Source: JANRLT01 sp041736895 (lineage in GTDB: Bacteria; Planctomycetota; Planctomycetia; Pirellulales; JALHPA01). Taken from it: a DNA stretch of 64,000 nt. Under the pieces are notes generated by a model. It was not told the DNA's origin. It searched no databases and saw nothing but the letters and a program-made list of their open reading frames with translations. The position numbers were made by a program, and so were the translations under genes. The DNA is taken from positions 31,904-95,903 of the forward strand of contig JBGSSS010000015.1 in the NCBI GenBank assembly GCA_041736895.1, written 5' to 3'. Shown piece after piece: positions 25,051 through 33,306 of the stretch (its first letter is position 1; every line of letters starts with the position of its first letter).

Positions 25051-28000
25051 GTCGCTTGCCTTTGTCTCTAAAAACATTGTGTGTTTCAACTTTGCTTGCG
25101 AGCACGCTCCTCGCGCAGCAACCGACTCCTTTTGCCAACGCTCCGGCGGGTACCGCACCCGCGGCGGCTCCGGCGTTGAGCGCCGAAGCGGTGCGCTCAA
25201 AGCAAGACGCGCAAAAACGCTCGCAGGTCATCGCCCGCGAGCTTGTCGGCAGCATTCTCGATATCCAGATCAAGCAACTCGAGCAAAACGGCTTGCAGAA
25301 CCTGGAAATCTATAAAGAAATTGTCGCGATGCGGCAAAATATCGATGGCCTCATCGCCAAGGAAATGCAGGGTGTCGTTGAACTGTTGACGCAGGCCCAA
25401 ACAGGTCCCGCGGCCGATCGCACCAAGAATTTCAACGCGGCTCGCGAGAAAATTCGCTCGATCGTCACCGAGTTGGCGATTCAACGGCAGAACCTTGCCA
25501 AGCGGCTCAAGGTCGCTGAAATCGCGGCTCAAATCAAACGCCTCATCGATCTTGAAACGAATGTCCTCGCCAACACGACCAAAGCCCAGGACTCGACGGA
25601 AGCCGAACGCCTGCAATCGCAAGTCGTGATCATCGAAGATCAGCGCGATGTCGCGCAGCTCTATGATTCGCTGGATCAGCTTCTGATCACCGTCAGCAAG
25701 TGGAGCGGTGTCATCGGTGCTGGAGCGACCGACGCGCACAAATTCCTCCGCGCCGGCAAGATTCCGCAGGAGCTCCAATCGTCGATTACATCGCTGACCA
25801 ACTCCCAATTGATGGCCGCGCGGGAGAATGAGCAAAATGTCATTCGGACGCTCAAACAAGTCCTCGACAAGATTCAAGAAACTCAGGGCCTGATCGGCAC
25901 CGATCGCGAAGCGATGCTGCAATTTGTCCGCGAGATGATCGCCAAGCAAGAGAATGTTCTCAAGGAAACCAACAAAGCCGAAAGCGCCGAACAGCGAGAT
26001 CAGGCGCGTGCGAAGGAAGAAGAGATTCGCAAGCAACTTGGTCAGTTAGCCGATTCGCTGCGCGAAGTCCCAGCCGCGGTGCCGTTCTTGGAGCAAGCCC
26101 AGGAAGCTGCCAAGACGGCCGAAACGGAACTCTTTTACAACAAGAAAGAAACGGCCGTCGATCAACAAAACAAGGTTCTCGGCAATTTGGCTGAGATCGA
26201 ACAGCAGCTTAAGGAATCCCTCGACGCTGATCGCACGGATCGCAGCGCCGAAGAATTGGCTAAGCGAATCGAGTCGCTGGAAAAGGCCAAGGAACAGGTC
26301 GAAGCAGCCCGCAACGAACAGCAAGCAGCGCAACGTGAACTTCTGCAGACTCCGGAAAAAGCAGCGGCGGAGAAAGCAACCGAGCCTTTGCAAAAAGCTG
26401 AAGCGGCCCTCGACAAAGCTACAAAGCTCGAAGATTTGCCGGCAGCCGTCGAGAAGCGTCTGGAACAAGCGGCCGTTGAATCCAAGGAAGCCACTGAATC
26501 CGCCAAGACCGCGGCAAAGCAGGAATCGGAACCTGACCAACAGAAGGCCAGCGATCAAGCCAAACGCGACAATCAAGAAGCCAACGAAGCGCTCGAACGT
26601 GCCGCGGCGGAAATCAACGCCGCCTTGAACGACACCAAGCGCAAACAATTGGCCGTCGAAATCGGCGAACTCGCCCGCGCGGCCGAAACGCTCGAACGGG
26701 CTGCCGCCGCGGAAAAAGAAATTGCCCGCCAGACCGAAGCAGCGGCCAAAGACAAAGGGCTCGACAAAGCCAAGGCGGCCGAACTTGCTAGAGAACAAGC
26801 CGATGTTGCCAAGGTTGCCGAGAAAACAGCCGAAGGCGTGAAAGAATCTTCGCCCAAAGCGAAAGAAGCGATCGACAAAGCCAAACCAGCGCTCGATCAA
26901 GCCAAAGAAGCGTTGCAGCAGGCCGAACAAAAACCCGGCGCTGACTCCAAGCAACCAGCCGCAAAGTCCGCCGAGAAGGCCAAAGAAGCGGCGAAGCAAC
27001 TTGAACAAGCCGCCGCCGAACTCCGCAAGGAAATCGCCAAATCAGCAGATCAACTCGCGAAGGAAGCCGACAAGCAACTCGACGAAGTTGCCAAAGCTCA
27101 AGCTGCAGTCGATAAGGCTAAAGAAACCAAGACCGAATCGCTTTCGGAACGCTTGAACAAGCTTGATGAAGCGGCCGATAAAGTCGCCGCCGCGCAAGCC
27201 GAACAACTTCGCGCCGAAGGCAAGAAAGAAGCCGCGGAGAAGGCTGATCTCGCTCGTGAAATCGGCAAGGCACTCGACAAACAGAAGCAAGCCGAACAAG
27301 CGGCCAAAGATCTGGCGAACGGCAAAGCCGACAATGCCTTTGAAGCGACGACCAAGCAGCAAGAAGCCGCCGACAAGGCCGGCGAACTTGCGAAGAAGGC
27401 TGCCGAAACACCCAAGGGCGAAGAAGTTGCCAAAGAACTGAACAAGGCCGCCAAGGCAGGCGAGCAAGCGGCGAAGGAAACAGTGAACGGCAATCCTAAG
27501 AACGCTGATAAAGCCCGCGCCGAAGCGAAGTCTGCGCTCGAAAAAGCACAGAACCTAGCCAAGGAAGCCGCCAAACAAGAAGCTCAGGCCAGCGCGCCGA
27601 TGGCCAAGCCTGATGCCGAGGCGCAAGCCAAGGTTGGTCAAGCGGCCAAGGAAGCCGAGCAAGCCGCTGCCAAAGATGCTCCGGCTGCCGCCAAGGAACT
27701 TGCCGAAGCGAAACAAGCCTCGGACAAAGCCGCCGATGCCGCCAACAAGGGCGACGCCGAAGGAGCCAAACCGGCCCAGAAGAACGCTGGCGAGAAGCTC
27801 GAGAAAGCTGCTGAGCAAATTGCCGCGGCCAAAGAACAAATCGCGAAGCAGCAAGCTGAACAAGCCGCCGCGCAAGCCGCTCCGCTCGGCGAAGCGGCCA
27901 AAGAAGCGGCCAAAGTTGATCCCGGTGCCCGCGCCGCGTTGAAAGAGGCGCAACAAATGGCTAAGGAAAACGGCAAGCAAGCTGGGGAGAAAACCTCGCC

Positions 28001-29234
28001 CGAAAAGGCCGCGAAGCAAGACGCCGACCTGCAACGCGCCGTCGAACGAGCTGACGCGAACTTGGCCGCGCGCGAGAAACGCATCCAAAAAGACAAAGCC
28101 ATTGCGGAATCGCTCAAGGCTCTCGCTGGCGAACAACAAGCCAGCCGTGATGATATTGTGAAAGCGGCCGAAGAACTGGCTGCTGCATCCGAAGCTGCGG
28201 AAGCAGGCGAAGCGCCAATGGCTGAATCACCGATGGGCGAATCTGGCGACAACAAGCCAATGGGCGAGGGCCAACCCATGAACAGCGGCAAGCCCATGAA
28301 CGCTGGCAAACCGATGGGCCAGCAGCCTAGCGCCGCGCAGCAAAAAGCGGCGGCGAAACTTGCTGCTGCAGAAGCCAAGTTCGCCGACGCTCAAACAGCA
28401 ACGGGCCAAGGCGCCGAAGAAGTCTCAGGCCAATCCGAAATCGCCAACAAGCCGCTCAAGGAAGCGCTCGAACTCGCCGGCAATCTGCCGATGGGCGAGG
28501 GCAAGCCGATGGGGGAAGGCCAACCGATGGGCGAGCAAGTCGCGTCTGCACCCATGGGTGAAGGTCAACCTATGGGACAAGGTCAACCGATGAACGGTCA
28601 GCCAATGGACGGCCAAGGCCAAGCCGAAGGCATGGGCATGGGCCAAGGTCAACCAATGGGTCAAGGCCAAGGTCAGCCTATGGGCCAAGGTCAACCTATG
28701 GGTGGTCAACCAGGTCAGCCACAGGGCAATGGACTCGGCACGGGCGTTGTTCCCGCTTCGCCAGAAGCCACAGCCGCTGCGATTGCTGGTCCCAAGGCTC
28801 AAGCCCAAGCGAACGCTGTCGCACAAGCGAGCCAACCGGGTCAAGGCCAGCCCGGGCAAGGCCAGCCGGGCGAAGGTCAACCTGGACAGCCCGGTCAACC
28901 GGGCCAACCAACGCCATCGATGCAGCCTGGCAAACAACCGGGACAAGTCGCAGCCTTGGGCAAAGGCGGCGCTGGCATGAAGGAAGGCAGCGAACACCAG
29001 AACACTGAAGTTCCCGAGGGGATTTTGCAAATGCTCGAAAATACCGAGGGCGATAGCCGCTCGACGGAACTCAGCGCGCAAGACGCCAAGAACGGCGAAT
29101 TGAACAACCGTGATACGGCTTGGTTCGCCAAACTCCCGCCGGAACTTCGCAACGCCATCCGCAGCAGCGCCAAGGGCCAAGCCCCGCGCGGTTACGAAGA
29201 ACGCCTGCGCCGGTATTTTCAGAATGTGGAGTAA
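25047..29234 (+). CDS. Very long Ala/Lys/Glu-rich coiled-coil protein with MGQGQPM repeats
   Basis: A 1395-residue protein. Residues 1-23 form a signal peptide (LSLKTLCVSTLLASTLLAQ). Residues about 60-330 are helical; about 330-1050 are almost uninterrupted Ala/Lys/Glu/Gln heptad-like sequence; about 1051-1304 are low-complexity repeats such as MGQGQPMNGQPM. The last 35 residues, ending LPPELRNAIRSSAKGQAPRGYEERLRRYFQNVE in short pieces, are a conserved end found in DUF4175-type proteins. It overlaps the preceding gene by four bases. It is probably a periplasmic structural or scaffolding component of the MoxR/Bat system; nothing identifies an enzymatic role. Confidence 0.75.
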   Translation: MSRLPLSLKTLCVSTLLASTLLAQQPTPFANAPAGTAPAAAPALSAEAVRSKQDAQKRSQVIARELVGSILDIQIKQLEQNGLQNLEIYKEIVAMRQNIDGLIAKEMQGVVELLTQAQTGPAADRTKNFNAAREKIRSIVTELAIQRQNLAKRLKVAEIAAQIKRLIDLETNVLANTTKAQDSTEAERLQSQVVIIEDQRDVAQLYDSLDQLLITVSKWSGVIGAGATDAHKFLRAGKIPQELQSSITSLTNSQLMAARENEQNVIRTLKQVLDKIQETQGLIGTDREAMLQFVREMIAKQENVLKETNKAESAEQRDQARAKEEEIRKQLGQLADSLREVPAAVPFLEQAQEAAKTAETELFYNKKETAVDQQNKVLGNLAEIEQQLKESLDADRTDRSAEELAKRIESLEKAKEQVEAARNEQQAAQRELLQTPEKAAAEKATEPLQKAEAALDKATKLEDLPAAVEKRLEQAAVESKEATESAKTAAKQESEPDQQKASDQAKRDNQEANEALERAAAEINAALNDTKRKQLAVEIGELARAAETLERAAAAEKEIARQTEAAAKDKGLDKAKAAELAREQADVAKVAEKTAEGVKESSPKAKEAIDKAKPALDQAKEALQQAEQKPGADSKQPAAKSAEKAKEAAKQLEQAAAELRKEIAKSADQLAKEADKQLDEVAKAQAAVDKAKETKTESLSERLNKLDEAADKVAAAQAEQLRAEGKKEAAEKADLAREIGKALDKQKQAEQAAKDLANGKADNAFEATTKQQEAADKAGELAKKAAETPKGEEVAKELNKAAKAGEQAAKETVNGNPKNADKARAEAKSALEKAQNLAKEAAKQEAQASAPMAKPDAEAQAKVGQAAKEAEQAAAKDAPAAAKELAEAKQASDKAADAANKGDAEGAKPAQKNAGEKLEKAAEQIAAAKEQIAKQQAEQAAAQAAPLGEAAKEAAKVDPGARAALKEAQQMAKENGKQAGEKTSPEKAAKQDADLQRAVERADANLAAREKRIQKDKAIAESLKALAGEQQASRDDIVKAAEELAAASEAAEAGEAPMAESPMGESGDNKPMGEGQPMNSGKPMNAGKPMGQQPSAAQQKAAAKLAAAEAKFADAQTATGQGAEEVSGQSEIANKPLKEALELAGNLPMGEGKPMGEGQPMGEQVASAPMGEGQPMGQGQPMNGQPMDGQGQAEGMGMGQGQPMGQGQGQPMGQGQPMGGQPGQPQGNGLGTGVVPASPEATAAAIAGPKAQAQANAVAQASQPGQGQPGQGQPGEGQPGQPGQPGQPTPSMQPGKQPGQVAALGKGGAGMKEGSEHQNTEVPEGILQMLENTEGDSRSTELSAQDAKNGELNNRDTAWFAKLPPELRNAIRSSAKGQAPRGYEERLRRYFQNVE
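28250..28960 (+). repeat. Degenerate in-gene repeats encoding GQPM/GQPGQ units
   Basis: Short units (GGTCAACC, ATGGGC, CAAGGC) recur many times and encode MGEGQPM, MGQGQPM and GQPGQPGQ. Such tracts can change length by slippage. Confidence 0.8.
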
Positions 29235-29342
29235 GCATTGAATTGCTAAGCGGCAAGCACCTGGGTCCATTTGCTTGGCTTTGATGCTTGTCAGAATTCG
29301 TCTTTCTCGAATCCCCAACCCCCAATCCCCAACCCCGCCCCA

Positions 29343-30377
29343 ATGTCCGACACCTTGTCTGTCCCCGCCGAAGATGTTGCCGCAGTTCAAAATTGCGAGA
29401 AGGCCTACAACACGATCCGCGATGAGCTTTCCAAAGTCATCGTCGGCCAACAGGATGTCATCGAACAGGTCCTGATCGCCGTCTTCGCAAAAGGGCACGC
29501 GCTGCTCGAAGGCGTTCCTGGTTTGGCCAAGACGTTGCTCATTAGCTCACTCGCGCAGTCACTGCACTTGGGTTTCAAGCGCATTCAGTTCACACCCGAC
29601 TTGATGCCCTCGGACATCACTGGCACCGAAGTAATTCAGGAAGACCTGCAAACGGGCAACCGTGCTTACAAGTTCCTACCGGGGCCGCTGTTCACGAACA
29701 TGCTCCTGGCTGACGAAATCAACCGGACGCCGCCAAAGACTCAAGCGGCCATGCTCGAAGCGATGCAAGAACGACAGATCTCGGCCGGTGGCCAGATCCA
29801 CAAACTTCCCGCGCCGTTCTTCGTTCTCGCGACGCAGAATCCGCTCGAACAAGAAGGAACTTACCCGCTGCCCGAAGCGCAGCTCGATCGGTTCTTGCTC
29901 TATATCAAAGTCGACTACCCCAGTGCCGCCGAAGAATGGGAAGTCGCCCGCCGGGTCACGACCGGAGCGATGGGCGAGATCAACGCCGTCCTTAGCGGCG
30001 AGGAGATCGTCAAGCTGCAAAAGCTCGTCACCCGCGTGCCAGTCAGCGATCAAGTCCTCGGCTATGCGTGGGCTCTCGTTCGTGCGACGCGTCCGAATCA
30101 ACCCGAAGCGCCGGACTTTGTCAACAAGTGGGCGGGTTGGGGCGCCGGTCCGCGCGGCTTGCTGACGCTGGTCACCGCGGCCAAAGCCCGCGCGATTCTC
30201 TACGGCCGTTATCATGCCACGGTCAGCGACGTCCAAGCCGTCGCCAAACCGGCGCTGCGGCATCGCGTTGCCTGCAACTACGCCGCTCAAGCGGCCGGCG
30301 TGAATAGTGAACGCCTCATCGAGATGCTGCTGGAAAAAATTCCGGCGGACAAAAAATACGAGCGCCCCGCGGCGTAG
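29343..30377 (+). CDS. MoxR family AAA+ ATPase
   Basis: A 344-residue protein from ATG 29343. Walker A is LLEGVPGLAKTLL (about residues 57-69), Walker B is LLADEINRTPPKTQAAMLEAM in parts, and sensor 1 lies in FFVLATQNPLEQEGTYPLPEAQLDRF. MoxR ATPases act as chaperone-like remodellers paired with VWA proteins. The DUF58 gene follows after 92 bases, separated by a palindromic repeat whose left arm supplies this gene's TAG stop codon. The start was chosen from family alignment; upstream in-frame sequence is proline-rich and non-conserved. Confidence 0.95.
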   Translation: MSDTLSVPAEDVAAVQNCEKAYNTIRDELSKVIVGQQDVIEQVLIAVFAKGHALLEGVPGLAKTLLISSLAQSLHLGFKRIQFTPDLMPSDITGTEVIQEDLQTGNRAYKFLPGPLFTNMLLADEINRTPPKTQAAMLEAMQERQISAGGQIHKLPAPFFVLATQNPLEQEGTYPLPEAQLDRFLLYIKVDYPSAAEEWEVARRVTTGAMGEINAVLSGEEIVKLQKLVTRVPVSDQVLGYAWALVRATRPNQPEAPDFVNKWAGWGAGPRGLLTLVTAAKARAILYGRYHATVSDVQAVAKPALRHRVACNYAAQAAGVNSERLIEMLLEKIPADKKYERPAA

Positions 30378-30440
30378 GTCAGGCTGTGCCTGACAAACGT
30401 TGACGCCGATTCAAACGCAGTCCGGCACAGCCTGACCTAC
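30374..30440. repeat. Palindromic repeat, family C, short form
   Basis: Arms 30374-30390 (GTAGGTCAGGCTGTGCC) and 30424-30440 are perfect 17-base reverse complements with a 33-base spacer. The TAG at 30375-30377 is the stop of the MoxR gene. Confidence 0.85.
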
Positions 30441-30469
30441 ACTCCTCAGTCCGCCTTGCAGCTTGCCCG

Positions 30470-31375
30470 ATGAAATCAGTTTTGACTCGCTACCTCGATC
30501 CCGTGGTCCTCGCGCAAATGGCTGATCGCCATTTAGAACCGCGCGGTTTGGTCATGGGCAATTTGGCGGGTCACCACAAGTCGCCGCTTAATGGCTTCGC
30601 CGTCGAATTCGCCGGACATCGCGAATATGCCCCGGGCGATGACCCGAAGCACATTGACTGGCGTGTCTATTTCACACGGGATAAATACTTCATCAAGCAG
30701 TATGAGATGGAGACGAACTTCGTCTGCCATTTGCTGCTCGATGTTAGCGCGTCGATGCGCTACGGCGACGGCGATCAGCAAAAGCTTGCGACCGCCGCGA
30801 AGATGGTTGCCTCGCTAGGATATTCCATTGTCAAGCAAAGCGACAAGGTTTCGCTAGCGACCTTTGACACTGCAATCCGCGGTTCACTCCCCCCGAGCAA
30901 CAGCATGGGTCAGGTCATTCGTATGACCGAGCACCTCGACCAAATTGCCCCTGTCGAGAAAACGGGGATGGCCGATTGCTTGACGGAACTCACTGGCCGA
31001 ATGAAACGCCGCGAGATCGTCATGATTTTCAGCGATTTCCTCACCGATCTCGATGCGTTAGAGCCGGTCTTGCAGCGGCTGCGCTACAACAAGCATGAAG
31101 TCGTCTTGTTCCAAGTGATGCACCACGACGAACTTTACTTCGACTTCGAAGGAATGGTCAAATTCGTCGGTCTCGAAATTGACGAAGTGATTCTGACTCA
31201 GCCCGCCGATTTGCGGCGCGGGTATTTGCAGGCACTCGAAGCGTTTAATACGAAGTTCGAGGAAATCTGCCACCGCAATATGGTGGAGCGCGTGCTGGTC
31301 GACACAAGCCGGCCGCTCGGAGAAGTCTTTAGCGACTATCTAAATCAGCGTAGTCTGATGGCGAATAGCCGATAA
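30470..31375 (+). CDS. DUF58 domain-containing protein
   Basis: A 301-residue protein. The DUF58 signature is seen in GHREYAPGDDPKHIDWRVYFTRDKYFIKQYEMETN (pieces), followed by a VWA-like domain with MIDAS LLDVSASMRYG. DUF58 proteins are standard partners of MoxR ATPases and BatA-type VWA proteins, all present just upstream. Length is normal and no membrane helix is obvious, so it is cytoplasmic or peripherally bound. It ends the cluster. Confidence 0.93.
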   Translation: MKSVLTRYLDPVVLAQMADRHLEPRGLVMGNLAGHHKSPLNGFAVEFAGHREYAPGDDPKHIDWRVYFTRDKYFIKQYEMETNFVCHLLLDVSASMRYGDGDQQKLATAAKMVASLGYSIVKQSDKVSLATFDTAIRGSLPPSNSMGQVIRMTEHLDQIAPVEKTGMADCLTELTGRMKRREIVMIFSDFLTDLDALEPVLQRLRYNKHEVVLFQVMHHDELYFDFEGMVKFVGLEIDEVILTQPADLRRGYLQALEAFNTKFEEICHRNMVERVLVDTSRPLGEVFSDYLNQRSLMANSR

Positions 31376-31382
31376 TCCCGAG

Positions 31383-32039
31383 CTATGCCGTCAGGATCGG
31401 CTCTGCTGATAGAAAACGCGATTGGACTTCATCCAAGGATTCTAAATCGAGTTTCTGGCTCGACAAGCAGAACAACATCCGCCCGCGAAGGATGACTCCT
31501 TTTTCCAAGCGTTGCCGGAACAATGTATGGCTAATGTGACAAGGGCCGGAGAACTTTTTGTCCTGGATCAATTGAATATCAGCCGCATCTTGCGGATGCG
31601 TAAAGATAATTAGCTGGCGCTCGGGTAGTGATACTTTGCAAGTATCTTCTTCTATTTCGACAAGTATAGTATCTGGAAATCGACTTTCAATGACGATCGT
31701 CGGGTCGCTATCAAGCAAGTGCGTTTGCACCGAGACAATCAACTCAAAAACTGCAGCGAATTGTGATGGTAGATCATGCCAACGTCGCCAATACAACTGA
31801 ACGCGAGTCGGGCGTTCCTTTGTCGCCGGATGGGTCGTCACCAAATCCGTTCCGCGAACATAAGTTTCAACACTTGCCGTGGAGCTTGCGGGTTGCATCG
31901 CCGGCAGAGCGCCGATCGCGGTACCTTGCCAGGCTCCGCTGTCGACCGCTAAACCACTTCGCAAATCCAGCGTGTCAACAATGGCCGTCGTGTCAGCCCA
32001 AGTGGCTGTGGCTCGATGCTCGACAAGATCCCAATTCAT
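31383..32039 (-). CDS. Hypothetical protein
   Basis: About 218 residues from ATG 32039; upstream in-frame sequence up to 32351 crosses a terminator-like hairpin and is unlikely to be coding. Composition is ordinary, with alternating hydrophobic segments (AVFELIVSVQTHLL, TILVEIEEDTCKVSLPERQLIIFTH). No known motif is recognised. It runs convergent to the DUF58 gene, with seven bases between stops. Its 5' leader contains a promoter, a long untranslated region and a strong hairpin with a T-run. Confidence 0.6.
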   Translation of the reverse strand: MNWDLVEHRATATWADTTAIVDTLDLRSGLAVDSGAWQGTAIGALPAMQPASSTASVETYVRGTDLVTTHPATKERPTRVQLYWRRWHDLPSQFAAVFELIVSVQTHLLDSDPTIVIESRFPDTILVEIEEDTCKVSLPERQLIIFTHPQDAADIQLIQDKKFSGPCHISHTLFRQRLEKGVILRGRMLFCLSSQKLDLESLDEVQSRFLSAEPILTA

Positions 32040-32099
32040 ATTCGATGTGGTTAAAGGTGAATGCGGTCTAAGTCCGGATTCTACTCGCAAATGGCAACG

Positions 32100-32136
32100 A
32101 AAAAACCCCGCTGCTTGTTCGCACAAGACAGCGGGG
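32100..32136 (-). terminator. Strong hairpin with T-run (terminator or attenuator)
   Basis: Arms CCCCGCTG (32106-32113) and CAGCGGGG (32129-32136), extended by CTTGT/ACAAG around TCGC, are followed on the reverse strand by six T. It lies 60 bases before the start of the hypothetical gene on this strand. Confidence 0.8.
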
Positions 32137-32247
32137 CCGGAACAGAGAAGAGGCCGTTGGGTTGAGCCGCGAGGCTCGGAATAAAGAATGAGGCCGCTAC
32201 AAACAAAATGACGCTGCACAACTGAATGACCAACCGACACTTCCCTA
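32100..32247 (-). ncRNA. Candidate small RNA or attenuated leader
   Basis: A good promoter at 32254-32282 and a strong terminator at 32100-32136, both on the reverse strand, bound about 148 bases with no convincing ORF. It could be a free small RNA, or the leader of the gene at 31383-32039 with transcription attenuation. No known riboswitch fold was recognised. Confidence 0.4.
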
Positions 32248-32253
32248 CCCCTC

Positions 32254-32282
32254 ATCCTAACAAACGACACCCGGCTGTCCAA
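32254..32282 (-). promoter_or_regulatory. Sigma-70-type promoter
   Basis: On the reverse strand TTGGAC (32282-32277) and TAGGAT (32259-32254) are 17 bases apart. Predicted transcription start is near 32247. Confidence 0.5.
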
Positions 32283-32367
32283 CTTTTTTTCAAAAGTTTT
32301 TCCACGCCAATGACTGCCTGAACACGGCCCAAATATCGCCATCATGGGCAATCGGCCGAACTTTTTT

Positions 32368-32373
32368 TATAAT
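32368..32373 (+). promoter_or_regulatory. Consensus -10 box (TATAAT)
   Basis: A perfect TATAAT precedes the inositol-monophosphatase-family gene; the -35 region is weak. Predicted transcription start near 32380. Confidence 0.4.
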
Positions 32374-32444
32374 CAGGGGATTCTGAACCGTCTTTTATGC
32401 CCGGGCTGGGCAATACGCCGATTCCAATAAAAAGAAAGCGTGAC

Positions 32445-33227
32445 ATGGTTGAGTTTACCGAGGTTGCCGAACGTGCGGCTCGAGCCGGGGGGCAGGTGCT
32501 CTTGGATTGGATCGGCCGGTTTCAGGTGCGCGAAAAAGGCCCTTCGGATTTAGTCACCGAAGCCGATCTCGCTTCGCAACAAGCCATCCGCCAAACCATT
32601 CTCGCCAGCTTTCCCCAGCACGATGTCCTGGGGGAGGAAGACCAGGAAATCCTGAAACGCACCTCGGCCTATCGTTGGATCGTTGATCCTCTCGACGGCA
32701 CGACCAACTATGTCCATCGCGTGCCGCACTACTGCGTCTCCATTGGCTTGGAACACGAGGGGAAACTGGCCGCTTCATGCATTTACGACCCCGTCTCGCG
32801 CGAATGTTACACTGCCGCGGCGGGACGCGGGGCGTGGCTAAATGGAAAACAGATTCGCGTCAGCGCGGAAACAACGCTCGCGAAATCGCTCGTCGTGGTC
32901 GGGTTTCCAGCCTCGGTAAAGCCAGAATCGCGCGAAATCACAGACCTGACCAAGTTGCTTCTCGCCGCACAAGCAATTCGCCGGACCGGCTCGGCAGCGT
33001 TAAATCTTTGTTACGTTGCATGCGGCCGATTCGATGCCTATTGGGCGCGCGAGACCAAAGCCTGGGATGTTGCCGGCGGCGCACTGTTGATCCAAGAAGC
33101 AGGGGGCATCGTTACCAGCTTCAGCGGCGGCCCGATCAGTCTCGAAAAGCCCCGTTACGTCGCTGCAGCAACTCCCGAGTTACATCAAGAACTGATGCAA
33201 ATCGTACGCGATGAATCACTTGCTTAG
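32445..33227 (+). CDS. Inositol monophosphatase family protein
   Basis: About 260 residues from ATG 32445 (ATG 32397 would add 16 non-conserved residues). The metal-binding motifs are complete: LGEED near residue 61-65, WIVDPLDGTTNYVHRVPHYCVSIGL (in parts; D-P-L-D-G-T motif), and WDVAGGALLIQEAGG near the end. Members dephosphorylate inositol phosphate, histidinol phosphate, NADP or sulfated nucleotides using Mg2+; the substrate here is not clear. A perfect -10 box lies upstream and the gene seems monocistronic. Confidence 0.93.
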   Translation: MVEFTEVAERAARAGGQVLLDWIGRFQVREKGPSDLVTEADLASQQAIRQTILASFPQHDVLGEEDQEILKRTSAYRWIVDPLDGTTNYVHRVPHYCVSIGLEHEGKLAASCIYDPVSRECYTAAAGRGAWLNGKQIRVSAETTLAKSLVVVGFPASVKPESREITDLTKLLLAAQAIRRTGSAALNLCYVACGRFDAYWARETKAWDVAGGALLIQEAGGIVTSFSGGPISLEKPRYVAAATPELHQELMQIVRDESLA

Positions 33228-33306
33228 GCGCGGGCTTCACTTCACTCGAATGAGTTCTTGTTATAGTAAGTAGAGTGCCAATTGAACCAAAGTCTGAGGA
33301 AGAGTT

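Noticed and set aside
28250..28960. CRISPR-like array
   Set aside because: Short units recur irregularly within a coding frame and encode GQPM repeats; there are no constant repeats with unique spacers, and no cas genes in the window.
31383..32351. Longer N-terminal form of the hypothetical protein at 31383-32039
   Set aside because: The extra 104 residues would be encoded across a strong terminator hairpin and promoter, so the start at 32039 is preferred.
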